Shown piece by piece: positions 1-10,500 of a stretch of DNA of 26,652 bases (positions within the stretch are counted from its first letter, which is position 1; each line of letters begins with the position of its first letter). The translations under genes and the position numbers were made by a program. The notes beneath the pieces were generated by a model. It ran no database searches and was not told the DNA's origin. It worked only from the letters and a program-made list of their open reading frames with translations. Source of the stretch: a virus; the IMG/VR virus record IMGVR_UViG_3300001353_000013, positions 1 through 26,652 of that record, one strand, 5' to 3'.

Positions 1-10
1 TAATTGCCAT
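1..10 (-). CDS. Start of the next gene downstream (partial, cut by window edge)
   Basis: An ATG at positions 10-8 on the minus strand follows the stop codon of the 2502-aa gene after a single base and opens the codons M-A-I before the window ends. The one-base spacing is the same as that between the 651-aa and 1240-aa genes, so a real start is plausible. Nothing can be said about its product beyond its being the next member of this structural operon. Confidence 0.5.
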
Positions 11-11
11 T

Positions 12-3000
12 TTATGACTTTATTTTTATCATAGGTTTGATGTCGTAAGAATATCCTAATCTTTTATTATATATCAACCTAAAATTCATAGGCTTTTGTT
101 TATGTGATTTATAAGTAAAATTATTGTCAGGGGAAAATCCTCCGTCACCAATTAAATTAATATCTACAGTGTTTACAATACTCGAAGCACTACCCTTAAA
201 ACGTTTAGTGTATAATTGAATAGAATCAACAACAAACTGTGATATAACATTTTTATTAATATAGAAATCAGCGTCGTCATTTAGCGTAGTCTTATCTCCG
301 GCAGAATTTTGTGCGCTTACATAATTTCTAATGGCATTTAATACACCATCAGTCCTTAGAATTCTAGTAGCAACGTCTGTGATATAGAAATCAGCAATAA
401 TTTCATTTTCGTCTTCAAACATTAATACTTCTGTATCATTGATAGAGTTTTTTAAGATCTCATCCAATTCTTCTTTACTTTCAATAACTTGATAGTTAAA
501 CGAATAAAGATTATATTCATTCTTAACTTTCATAGCAGTTGATGCTAAGTAAGATCTTTCTTCTGTATTGTCTACGGTTCCTGGAACATCTTCGCTTTTT
601 CCACCTGAAAGAGATCTAGTGTAGTAACCAAAATCCCATGAAGATCTAAATACATTAACATCTTTTTTAGAAATTGCAATCTCATCAATTAATGGATATA
701 GTGGTAATTTATCAGAAGACTCTGACAATTTAGTAATACCAGTAGGATTAGTTTCATTTATTTTATGATAGAAATGATTTTTAATTAATCCCCAGCTACC
801 GTCATGTACGCCACCGTCTTGTATAAACCCAATATTAAATGTAGTACCACATCGATTGTATCTTTCATAATAAGCTTTAGCCGTAGTTAATTCGTAACTA
901 TTTGTAAGAGAGTGTTTGTACATTATTGATTCAAAACCAACTTCTCTTTGATCTGCACTTGCTTGAATTCTATTAGATTTAAAATGAGTATACATGTCTG
1001 TGAATGTAACAACTGGTCTAAAATCTACCGTATATGCTCCAGCGTGTCTAATCAAGAATGGATAATATAAAGCATCATCCTCTCTAGTCAAATTATATCC
1101 AATAATACCTTTAAACAGTTTATAACTTTTAGGTTTATCATTATCTTCTTCCACAGAAAGAGTTGCATATTTAACTATTTCAGTACCATCCTCGAAATTA
1201 ATAGTAAATCTATTATTATTAATTGTACCATCTTCCTCGACCGTAGTATATGTAACACTATCATCGTTTAAGTTAATCATGTTGGCTACACTGTTTATAG
1301 AAATCTTATTTAAAATAGTTTCATGTATATTAGTACCTCCATCGACATATGAATATTTTATTCTTCTTTGGATGTTATTAGGTAAATATGCTACGTCTAA
1401 AACATCGTCTGGATCGTTTACATTAACTGGAGGTCCAACAACTTTAATGGTACTTGAGTTTTCAACAGAGTACACTTTAAACTTATAGATAGTATTACCA
1501 GGCGTAGTTGGATATAAATCCATTAACACATCACCGTATAATCCATTTTCACCTAAAACAATTTGATTTTCAAAATCAGGGATACTTCCGTCAAAATGAT
1601 TTATACCTTCAATCGTATATGGTGAACCTTCAGAGAAATTTGCAGTATTCCAACTTAATGCACCGTCAAATGGTGTATTCGCATAAGTATAATCTTCTAT
1701 TGTGTGATCGTATACGATTTTGTGTTTTAATTCATATAACATTTTTCTGTTCATATTACCTTTAATCCAGTAATCACCAAGATTTAAAGTAATGAAGAAT
1801 ATTACAAACTTAAACTTTTTATTTTGTATTATTTCAAATTCAACATCGTTATTAGTAACATCATTATTAGTTTTTAATAGAATACTAAACTTATATCCAT
1901 TAAACTCACTGCTTTTCACAAAGTCTAGCGCGGTTTTATTGGTAAATTCTTTTCTATTTTTTAAGACAACTTTTAAACCTTTAAATATAGTACTCGCAAA
2001 GGCACCAGTATCTCCGCCGTCAATTAAAGTATATTTCTTTTTAAGGTCAGTCTTAAAAAACGTGTTATTAATATCATCTGGGTTTAAATAACCCCTAGTA
2101 TACCCGCCGAATGTATCATATATGCCCTGAACATCATCACTGTTTAGATTCTTTTCAAATCCTTCAGTAATCATAAATTTATCAAAATAATTATTCTTAG
2201 TACTCTTAAATAAATTTGGAGTTAATTCAAAATCCTCTATAAAATTAATATATGAGAATGTGTTGTTTAATTCATCATATCTTAAATAACTAGGTTTCTT
2301 CTCCATATAGAACCACTCATGTGTCATATCATCTTTACTACGTTCAGTAGCACTTAAATCAGGTGAAAAGTTTGTTCTACCAAATGCTTCGTTAGTATTT
2401 AGATAATAAGGTTGATCTCTAACTGTTAAAGAATCTTTTAAAACCCATTTGTTTATATTTGGAACCACTCTCGAATTAGTGGCAAACTCTTTTAATTGAT
2501 TCTCTTTTAGTCTATCAAATTCACTAGTTATAATTTCAGCAGAAATATCATCAACAGATTCTTCTGATAAAATACCAGATAAATTAGAGAAATAATTAAT
2601 AGGTTTTAGTGGATAATTATCGCTAAAAATATCATTAGCAGATAATGTTGTATTGTATTCTCCCGTAATTGGATCAATATTAAGTATGGTATTTTCATAT
2701 GGTTCATATGCAATATTTGCCCTAGTTTCATAATCTAGTTCTTTTAGATCTGAGTTAGTAGTATCATAAAAGTCAAAGTTCATATCGTATATGTTATATG
2801 CTGAAAATAAACCAATTTTTACAATATTCTCACTAAATACTCTAGCCTCCCCGTCTTTAATATCGGATTTTAAGCTTAATATTAATTTTGATCTAGTAGA
2901 ATTAGGTATACTTATATCCTCTACAATATCTATTACTTCGTTAAATATACCAGCATATTTAGTTTCTAAATAATCTCCTACTGAAATTTCGCTTAATGTT

Positions 3001-6000
3001 GTATTGTTTATGTAAACTGATTTACTAGTAGAATTACCTCCGTTTAAATAATGAGCATCCCACTTAGAAAGAATGTAACCCGCACCTTTTCTTAATTTTA
3101 AAATATTATTAAAATCAATATTGTCAACATCTATAAAATCAATTACATTTTCTTTGTTAACTAAAACAGCATGTTGTAATAACCTATATCCAGGAACCCT
3201 AGCTTTAACCCAAAGATCAGACCCGATATTATAAGCATCTAAAGGACTATCATCTGCATGAATAACTCCTGCTAATGCAGAGGCAATATCACTTAATGTA
3301 CCTTGGTTAGAGAAGAATTTTCCACTATAAGTTCCTTTCGGTAAAGTATAATTAGCAGAATATGTTCTGTTTTGAATATTAATATTGGTTTGAATTTGAT
3401 CAACTCTTATTATAGAACTTATAGCTCCGGTTACCGCCATGTTTAGATCACCTAGGTTTGTTTCAATCTCAGTTAAAACAATAGACTGTGATTGATAATC
3501 AAAACTAATGTGGTAATTACCAACAGCACTAGTCTTTCTGTAGATTGTTATTTTATCTGGATCACTTATCGCCGACTCAATATTACCAGCAGTCTCCTGA
3601 AGAGTAGACCCTAACAATAAAGAATTATCAAATAAATTGTGAGTTCCCTGTGAATCTTCTAATCGAATATTAATACCCTCTCCCGGTGTTTGTTTAATAA
3701 AAGTAAATTTATAAGACTCCTCTCTTGATGCTACCACAGCAATTTTATCATTACTGTCTGGCACATCTACAATAGACATTTTAACAAAATCGTAGCCTCT
3801 TTCGTCATTTTTTATTAGATCGACAGATTTGCCAGTATGTGATATACCTATAGTGCTAGGAATATCTCCAGTAGAATCATCAATTCTAACTTCTAGATTT
3901 AGAGAATCATAAAGACCTGAATTAGATATCTTATAGTATACACCATTAATTAATACATAACCAAGTGTTGGCGTAGTACTCATTTGTTTATGTGTTGGAA
4001 TTGCAGTTGTTGGTTTACTTGGATTTACCAAAGACGAAACCCCTGCGAATTTAATAACATTATTAGATATTGAACTTATTTCACCAAAGCCCGAATCTAT
4101 ATCATCTACGTAAAGACCGAAATACCTATTAATGCTATAATCGCTAGAATCATTATCATCAAATAAAAATTCTAAGTTTAAAAGATTGGCACATAAAATA
4201 TTGTTTCTTCTAAAACCGTCTGTGATAAAGTCATTAGCTTCAATTAAAGCTTTATCAGTCTCTACGAAGTCTTTGTAGATATATTCACCCTTACTAGTTA
4301 ATTCACCAGAAGACAAATCAATACCATTATAGTTAGTAACTTCATTTTTGCCAAGCGAAACAGTAATAGGTGATTTAGGGAATGTTTCCTGTTGTACATG
4401 TGCCCTGATGTATTTACCCAGGTTTGATTTTTTAGATAAATCAAAAGTTTTGATAATCTCAGCGTTCCTTAATATCTCTTGAATCCTCCTAGCATTGTCT
4501 AAAGTAACACCAGATGCATCAACACCCCCTGGGTTTTTAACTTTAAATATAACAAAATTGTTTGGCATGTTATTATCAGCCCAAATAGGTGCCAACATCC
4601 TATAACTCTCATCGTAGTTTTTAGAATAATTATATGTAGTACCATATTGATACTCTTCCTCTATTTGTTTATTATAAGAATCTAATACTGTCAAGTCCGA
4701 CTCAGATCTTTTAGTTAAATAAACAAGATCAGATGTGGTGCCGTTTTTCTTAAAGAAATTAGCAACATCGGTTGAATAATTACCATTAGGATTTATTGGA
4801 CTCTTCTTGTATTTTATACCAGCTAAATCTTTACTAGCACTGATACTTTCCATATAAACTGAACCATCTGAACTTGTAACTAGTTTAACGTTACCTGATA
4901 ATTTGGGGTTAGTTCTTAATAGTGGTTTAGCTACATTGTCTAATTTATAGTTAGTTTCTGTTTTAAAGTTTGGTCCAGCAGAAACAGTTTCATAACCCTC
5001 AACAAACGGGAAAGTATATGTAGTTGTAACGCTTGAATTATCACCTATAACACAGAAACTAGATGCTATACTTTCATATACATCAACTTTAACTTCACTA
5101 CTTAAACCTATTTCAACGCCAGCTGAAACAACTGGCCTTTGTTGAGATGTGATACCTGAATCCTTAAGCAGGGCAATGGCATCGTCAATATCTTCTGCGG
5201 TTATTTTAACACTATACTCTAAACAACTATCAAAGCCGCTGGTCTTGATTACATTACCAAATGATAAAGTATCAATAAATGTTTTTATATAGCTACCAGC
5301 ATCACTAGAAACGTCCGTGTGTAGTCCATTAATAACATATATTGGCCAGAATAAAGTTTCTGTATTATTACCAGCCTCAGGCCCTTCTATTTCCGGATTT
5401 AATGAATAAAAACCATAAAATACATTTATATCATTTACACCAGGTTCCGGTCTAGATATGGTATTATTAGTTATGTTGGGCTTTATATAAGTCGAACACT
5501 GACCACTCGATACTATACTTGATCCGGAAACAGTAAGTCCGTCTGAGTCATAACCATACCATTTTAAATTAGCGCCATCGCCTGGATTTTCCCAAATTAA
5601 ATAGCCAGAAAGATCATTAAACACATTTGATTCAAATAAATCTATTTGATCTTCGCTAGTTGCACCTAATTCAGTTTTATAAACAGGTGTGTTAGATTTA
5701 GCTAATCCTAAAAGATCAGTAAAAGGCGCAGTACCCTCTGGTCTAACATACCACAAAGTGGTGTTCGTAACAACGCCGTTACAAAATTCATTTATACTAG
5801 GATCTGATAAATTTGATTTGTTAGCTACTAAACTATATGTAACGTTAACAATATCCTCTTCACAATACCATTCAAGTGTTCCGATAGAAGTTAATCCCCA
5901 ATCATTAATCAAAGATCTTTTATAATATGTGCCAGCAGGAGCTTCGCTGTAAATACCACTATCAATTAAACCTATCGTACTAGCGCCTCCGGTACTTGTA

Positions 6001-7520
6001 TATAAATCTGAATAATATTCACTAATAAACAGAGGTGTGTTGTCAGCTACTAATTGAGGAAGTGTTTTTTGAGACGCGCCATCATACCATACTGTTATTT
6101 CTTGATAATCTTCAGCACAATGTGTTATTGTGTTAGTTGCATATAAAACCGCAGTAGAACTAGAGTTTACCGAAACAGTACATGGAATAATACCATTAGT
6201 TACAATTTGACCGCTGCTGTTAATTTTTAATACACTTGTGGCACTATTATCTGAGACAGTAATATACACATCTGTCGCGTTTGGTGGTGTAAATTTATTT
6301 AATAAAGATTGATCATAAAAAATAGAATCACCGCCAGATAATTGAGCAACATTATTTGCCTGCACGGTACTTCCGTAGCCAGTCGCCAGTGTTGGAGCGA
6401 TACACATTGTATTAGGATCACTACCGAACGAGCTTATCTGAAAACTAAATACAGGAGAATATTCAACCTCAATATTGATAGTTGTTGGTGCAGATTCAGC
6501 GCCTTTGGAATCAATTGCTTTAATTACCCAACTATCATTACCAAAATAACCTGCATTAGGGGTATATGTAGCCCTTATAGAAGTGTTATCGTTTTGAACA
6601 AATGATATAGTTCCATTAGGGGTTGCTGTTATTTGTATAAACGATACTGGATCACCATCAGCATCTGTCGCATTTACAATAAACGTACTAGTGGTATTTT
6701 GTAAAACGCTCGTACTGGTTGTGGTTATAACTGGTGCAGAATTCTCTGGATTAATAGTTATGATAGCAGGTGCAGATGTTTGATTTGCAGAATCTGTTAC
6801 GGTAAACGTAAACGAATCAGAACCTGCCAGTGTTGAGGTATGTGTATAAGTTACTATATTACCTACAATAGTATATGTTCCTTTGGTAGGCGCCGCTACT
6901 ATATTGTACGTTAAATTATTAGTATCAAAATCATCAGAACCAGATAGTGTAATAGTAACTATATCATTCCATGCCACATCGTATGTTGCACTAATAGCAA
7001 CTGGTGGATTATCTGATGTTGCAGTTGGTGTGGGCGTTGCAGTCGCTGTAGGTTCAGGTGTTGCAGTCGCTGTAAGTTCCGGCGTTGGTGTCGGAGTTGG
7101 AGTTACTACTTCAGTTTCAGTTGGCGTAGGCTCAATTTCAGTTTCAGTTGGCGTAGGTGTAGGCTCAACTTCTGTCGCTGTCGGCGTAGGTGTAGGCTCA
7201 ACTTCTGTCGCTGTCGGCGTAGGTGTAGGCTCAACTTCTGTCGCAGTTGGTGTCGGAGTTACTACCGCACACTCCTCAATTTCAATGACCTCACCAACGG
7301 AACTGATAAGTAATACAACAGTATCATCACTTAATCGCCACCAAAGATCTTGTCCATCAAATTGTGTCCCAAGTTCTAATCCAGGAGTCGTAAATAGTAG
7401 TGTACCTGCCCCTAGCGCGCCTTCATGAAATAATTCAGATAATTCAGTTGTTCCGGTTGCGCCACATGCTGTTATAGCACTTGAATAACCTAGATCAGTT
7501 TTTAATATGATTGATGCCAT
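12..7520 (-). CDS. Giant virion protein / adhesin-like tail fibre (2502 aa), modular
   Basis: This is the largest gene of the window and probably a tail-fibre or baseplate-peripheral protein that contacts the host surface. Residues 1-84 form a small domain bounded by cysteines (C19, C84). Residues 88-169 are a Thr/Pro-rich linker of PTPTPTATEVE repeats. Residues about 172-260 and 261-353 are two cadherin/Ig-like beta-sandwich modules (SGSDDFDTNN, TFTVTDSANQ; NATDADGDPVS, YTPNAGYFGNDS). Residues 373-675 hold further cysteine-bounded modules with LWY/KWY motifs. From about residue 867 (LLRTNPKLSGNVKL) to the end the protein is long, non-repetitive, and rich in Asn, Asp, Tyr and aromatic residues. 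It resembles very large virion proteins I associate with Bacteroidota phages, though this is recollection, not a search. There is no signal peptide and no enzymatic motif. A 55-base leader with a TATATAAT-like element precedes the ATG; there is no Shine-Dalgarno sequence. The virion role is fairly sure; the receptor-binding role is inferred from size, position and modules. Confidence 0.8.
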   Translation of the reverse strand: MASIILKTDLGYSSAITACGATGTTELSELFHEGALGAGTLLFTTPGLELGTQFDGQDLWWRLSDDTVVLLISSVGEVIEIEECAVVTPTPTATEVEPTPTPTATEVEPTPTPTATEVEPTPTPTETEIEPTPTETEVVTPTPTPTPELTATATPEPTATATPTPTATSDNPPVAISATYDVAWNDIVTITLSGSDDFDTNNLTYNIVAAPTKGTYTIVGNIVTYTHTSTLAGSDSFTFTVTDSANQTSAPAIITINPENSAPVITTTSTSVLQNTTSTFIVNATDADGDPVSFIQITATPNGTISFVQNDNTSIRATYTPNAGYFGNDSWVIKAIDSKGAESAPTTINIEVEYSPVFSFQISSFGSDPNTMCIAPTLATGYGSTVQANNVAQLSGGDSIFYDQSLLNKFTPPNATDVYITVSDNSATSVLKINSSGQIVTNGIIPCTVSVNSSSTAVLYATNTITHCAEDYQEITVWYDGASQKTLPQLVADNTPLFISEYYSDLYTSTGGASTIGLIDSGIYSEAPAGTYYKRSLINDWGLTSIGTLEWYCEEDIVNVTYSLVANKSNLSDPSINEFCNGVVTNTTLWYVRPEGTAPFTDLLGLAKSNTPVYKTELGATSEDQIDLFESNVFNDLSGYLIWENPGDGANLKWYGYDSDGLTVSGSSIVSSGQCSTYIKPNITNNTISRPEPGVNDINVFYGFYSLNPEIEGPEAGNNTETLFWPIYVINGLHTDVSSDAGSYIKTFIDTLSFGNVIKTSGFDSCLEYSVKITAEDIDDAIALLKDSGITSQQRPVVSAGVEIGLSSEVKVDVYESIASSFCVIGDNSSVTTTYTFPFVEGYETVSAGPNFKTETNYKLDNVAKPLLRTNPKLSGNVKLVTSSDGSVYMESISASKDLAGIKYKKSPINPNGNYSTDVANFFKKNGTTSDLVYLTKRSESDLTVLDSYNKQIEEEYQYGTTYNYSKNYDESYRMLAPIWADNNMPNNFVIFKVKNPGGVDASGVTLDNARRIQEILRNAEIIKTFDLSKKSNLGKYIRAHVQQETFPKSPITVSLGKNEVTNYNGIDLSSGELTSKGEYIYKDFVETDKALIEANDFITDGFRRNNILCANLLNLEFLFDDNDSSDYSINRYFGLYVDDIDSGFGEISSISNNVIKFAGVSSLVNPSKPTTAIPTHKQMSTTPTLGYVLINGVYYKISNSGLYDSLNLEVRIDDSTGDIPSTIGISHTGKSVDLIKNDERGYDFVKMSIVDVPDSNDKIAVVASREESYKFTFIKQTPGEGINIRLEDSQGTHNLFDNSLLLGSTLQETAGNIESAISDPDKITIYRKTSAVGNYHISFDYQSQSIVLTEIETNLGDLNMAVTGAISSIIRVDQIQTNINIQNRTYSANYTLPKGTYSGKFFSNQGTLSDIASALAGVIHADDSPLDAYNIGSDLWVKARVPGYRLLQHAVLVNKENVIDFIDVDNIDFNNILKLRKGAGYILSKWDAHYLNGGNSTSKSVYINNTTLSEISVGDYLETKYAGIFNEVIDIVEDISIPNSTRSKLILSLKSDIKDGEARVFSENIVKIGLFSAYNIYDMNFDFYDTTNSDLKELDYETRANIAYEPYENTILNIDPITGEYNTTLSANDIFSDNYPLKPINYFSNLSGILSEESVDDISAEIITSEFDRLKENQLKEFATNSRVVPNINKWVLKDSLTVRDQPYYLNTNEAFGRTNFSPDLSATERSKDDMTHEWFYMEKKPSYLRYDELNNTFSYINFIEDFELTPNLFKSTKNNYFDKFMITEGFEKNLNSDDVQGIYDTFGGYTRGYLNPDDINNTFFKTDLKKKYTLIDGGDTGAFASTIFKGLKVVLKNRKEFTNKTALDFVKSSEFNGYKFSILLKTNNDVTNNDVEFEIIQNKKFKFVIFFITLNLGDYWIKGNMNRKMLYELKHKIVYDHTIEDYTYANTPFDGALSWNTANFSEGSPYTIEGINHFDGSIPDFENQIVLGENGLYGDVLMDLYPTTPGNTIYKFKVYSVENSSTIKVVGPPVNVNDPDDVLDVAYLPNNIQRRIKYSYVDGGTNIHETILNKISINSVANMINLNDDSVTYTTVEEDGTINNNRFTINFEDGTEIVKYATLSVEEDNDKPKSYKLFKGIIGYNLTREDDALYYPFLIRHAGAYTVDFRPVVTFTDMYTHFKSNRIQASADQREVGFESIMYKHSLTNSYELTTAKAYYERYNRCGTTFNIGFIQDGGVHDGSWGLIKNHFYHKINETNPTGITKLSESSDKLPLYPLIDEIAISKKDVNVFRSSWDFGYYTRSLSGGKSEDVPGTVDNTEERSYLASTAMKVKNEYNLYSFNYQVIESKEELDEILKNSINDTEVLMFEDENEIIADFYITDVATRILRTDGVLNAIRNYVSAQNSAGDKTTLNDDADFYINKNVISQFVVDSIQLYTKRFKGSASSIVNTVDINLIGDGGFSPDNNFTYKSHKQKPMNFRLIYNKRLGYSYDIKPMIKIKS
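7014..7259 (-). repeat. Tandem repeat encoding a Thr/Pro-rich linker
   Basis: This codes for residues 88-169 of the 2502-aa protein. Two adjacent 33-base units at 7164-7196 and 7197-7229 are identical and encode PTPTPTATEVE. Degenerate copies flank them at 7131-7163 (PTPTPTETEIE) and 7230-7259, and a looser PT/AT-rich tail continues to 7014. The period is a multiple of three, so gain or loss of units keeps the frame and changes only the length of an extended linker between the N-terminal domain and the Ig-like modules. Confidence 0.9.
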
Positions 7521-7556
7521 TTAGTTAAATCTTTTTATACACAGTCCACCTGTCTG

Positions 7557-7567
7557 TATTATATATC
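7557..7567 (-). promoter_or_regulatory. Possible late promoter element (GATATATAATA) before the 2502-aa gene
   Basis: The 55-base gap between the 1240-aa and 2502-aa genes contains GATATATAATA on the minus strand, 36 bases before the ATG. The identical 11-mer lies in the gap before the S1-domain gene, and a close variant lies in the gap before the amidoligase-like gene. It is reminiscent of the AT-rich T4 late promoter (TATAAATA), but the match is not exact. The same 11-mer also occurs inside coding sequence at 65-75, which weakens the case. Confidence 0.3.
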
Positions 7568-7575
7568 CAGATTTA

Positions 7576-10500
7576 TTATGTGGCGAATCTCGTCAACTTT
7601 GCGGCTCTAATAGAATTTAAGTTTTTACCCTTAGGACTGTATTTAGCGAATACTTCTAGATCAAATGAGAACTGTTGATCATATTTATCAAATATATCTA
7701 AACCAATCTTTTTGGTATATGTTAAGTTAGGGAATTTTAGTTTAGCCTGTCCACCGATTCTACCAATATCACTTGAAGCATCGTTACCGTAATAATCAGT
7801 CATTCTATATTGGAATATGATATCAACAGACAATGCATTGGAATTATCTAATGTGGCTACTCTACCCTTAATTTCTTTTCTACTCTGCTTGCTGTCACCG
7901 CCAACACTTAATGTATTTAAGTTAATCGGTGATAAGAATAAGAAAGCTCCACAAGAACGACCACCTAAAAGATATTGATCATTAGCGCCAAACGACATTT
8001 TAAAAGTCCTATCGCCTTCTGTTATTAAATTAGAAGTTTTTTGGAATGCTAATTGTTTAGTAGCTTTAATTGAATTAACAGCAGATGGTGAAAAAGAATT
8101 TCCAATTAATGGACTACTATATACAAACGAAGTTCCACTCGCATACGTTGCACTTATAGGCATCGTATATATTGCATTGTTAACCATTGATTGTATATTA
8201 GCCCTTTGCTCAGTATCACTAACATTATTTTCGTTTACTGCAGTTTCCTGTGCATCAGCGTATAGGTTTTCTAAATCCGGGTGGTCTTTATGAATAAACA
8301 AACCGTTGTTGTAATTTGCAGAACCTATTAATGCAGACGATGAAATACTACACACATCAACTTTTGCTGCTGAAAATTCTCCGCTTAAGTTAGTTACTCC
8401 GCCATTATTGTATCTGCCAAAAGTTCCTGTCCATATAAAATCAACAGATGTACCATTACCAGTTGGAGTAATTAAATCTACATTTGACGTCAATGGTTGG
8501 AATTCCGCGTAATTTAGTGAGTATTCATAATTATTTAATGAAGATCCCGTAGTAGATAATAGAGACTCTGTTATGTATAGTGGGTTTTGATTAGAAACAT
8601 CCATAAATCTAGAGTATACAAATTGTCCACGTCTTTGTGCCGATTGGTATGGTGCTTCAGCCAACAAATCATAAGATTGAATCGACTTAGAATCTATATT
8701 TTGATATTGAATAGGAACCAAATCATATTTACCTTCTGATGTATAATAGTTGTCTGAGCTTATTTTATTATCTGTGTCATTTGCTCCATTATCATTTAAG
8801 GTAACACCAAACCCGTTATCTGCAATAGCAGAACCTGCTGCAGAAGATCTGTATGCCGGTAGATTTCTATCACCAACCAATCTAGAAACTAATTCTAATT
8901 TAGTGGCCTTGGTGTTTTCTAATAAAAGTTTAAATGTTTTAGTAACAATATGTCCTTTCTTAACTGTTAAACTTGCAACCTCATCTGCGTAATATCCAGC
9001 GAAGATTTGATTTTTAGTACCGTTATTAATAACAGTAACCGTACCATCCTCGTCCATGATTTTAACAACCAATTCACCGATTTCAACTTCAACAGTACCT
9101 TTAAGTGCTGCTATTTGTGCTTCTAATTCGGCAATCTTATCATATACTGAAATTGGTTTTTGTTCAGCTGAAAGAAAACCAGACGCAATACTTGTAGCGT
9201 TGTGCGCATAATATTTTTCATTAGCACTAAAACTATCATCGATATGTGTAAATACGCCTTTAGATGTTAATTCTTCTGAAATTTTAACAGCCGCGGTTTC
9301 AGCAGCATTTGATAATAATAAAGATTCAACATTAGTTGTATCGATTTCTGTAATAGGGAAATCAATAGTGATTGCTTCTGACCAATCAGAATAAATCGGG
9401 TTAGCAGGATAACCAGCTTCAGAAACGGATTTAACTCTAATCTCTACTAATTCACCTTCGTTAATTGCAATATCTAATTGGTTAAAGTTAACCTCTTGCG
9501 CATCTTCAACCAAACTATTTTGCCACTCAAATTTATTTGTAAATGAGTTTCTATATCTGTCCCTAGCTTTAGTTTTAATTTCATTCCAATTTGAGAATAC
9601 AGCTGTTTTCTCTCTAGTACCTTCGGTAAATGGAAGTTGAGTAACTTCACCTGCTTTTCCACTAGTAGACAAGTATCTATATTGTATAACAAATTGGACA
9701 ATATTTTGATCTACTGTATCTGCAACTTTTTTTGCACTTGGTACAGACCAGAAACCTCTAACTCTATATTTAGGCGTAACATTAGTTGCATTAGTACCTG
9801 ATGCTAAAGATTGAATTTGATTAACAATACTGTTATAAAGATTAGTTTCACTAGTCCTCTCAGTAATAAGAGAGCTTAATTCATTTTTGTCTTTATCTTT
9901 TTGAATATTAGATTCATATTTCTTAGTAGAAATCTCAGATCTCTTTTTAACAATAGTTTCATCTAACTTCTTAATCTTTTCTTCAACGTTAACCTTATCA
10001 GCTGAAAGTTTCTTAATCTTGTCAGCCGCATCATTCGCTGTTAGGTGCGAGTTAATTTGTACTACCTTAAAGTTGTTAAGATTTAAGGTTGGAGAGTCTG
10101 GGGTAATACCCTGTGCTGCCGGTGGGATAGCATCCTCTTTAAGAGCGCTGATGTATCTACCAAAGTCAGCAACTTCAGTTTTGTAATAGTCATCAAGTCT
10201 AATTTCTGAGCCATCAGCCTGAATCAGCGTTAATTCATTTGTATATAAGCCAATACCAGGTGACCAGTTTTCAGCTAATATTTTTGAATCCGGATCTATT
10301 GCCTTAACAAAAACTATCATCCTCTCGTTAAATCCTACATTAAGGTCGATGTTTAAATTAGCAACATCGTTTTTATAGATACCTAATTGATTCGCTCCGA
10401 TTTTAATAGACTCATAACCCTCAACCGTTAATAACTCAACTTGATTAGTTGAACCATCAACTCTTGTAATTTTATATCTAGTGTTCTTAGTGCCGCTCTG

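Noticed and set aside
65-75. Copy of the GATATATAATA word near the end of the 2502-aa gene, a possible promoter for the next gene
   Set aside because: It lies inside coding sequence more than 50 bases before the next start and encodes ordinary codons (Ile-Tyr-Asn). I treat it as chance.
6883-7428. Open frame of 181 codons on the plus strand, rich in Val, Gly and Ser
   Set aside because: It is the antisense of the Thr/Pro repeat of the 2502-aa gene. Its low-complexity composition arises from the repeat, and it has no plausible start region.
7540-7556. ACAG...CTGT symmetry in the leader of the 2502-aa gene, a possible operator
   Set aside because: Only the outer four bases pair; the inner bases do not. 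That is too weak to call a binding site.
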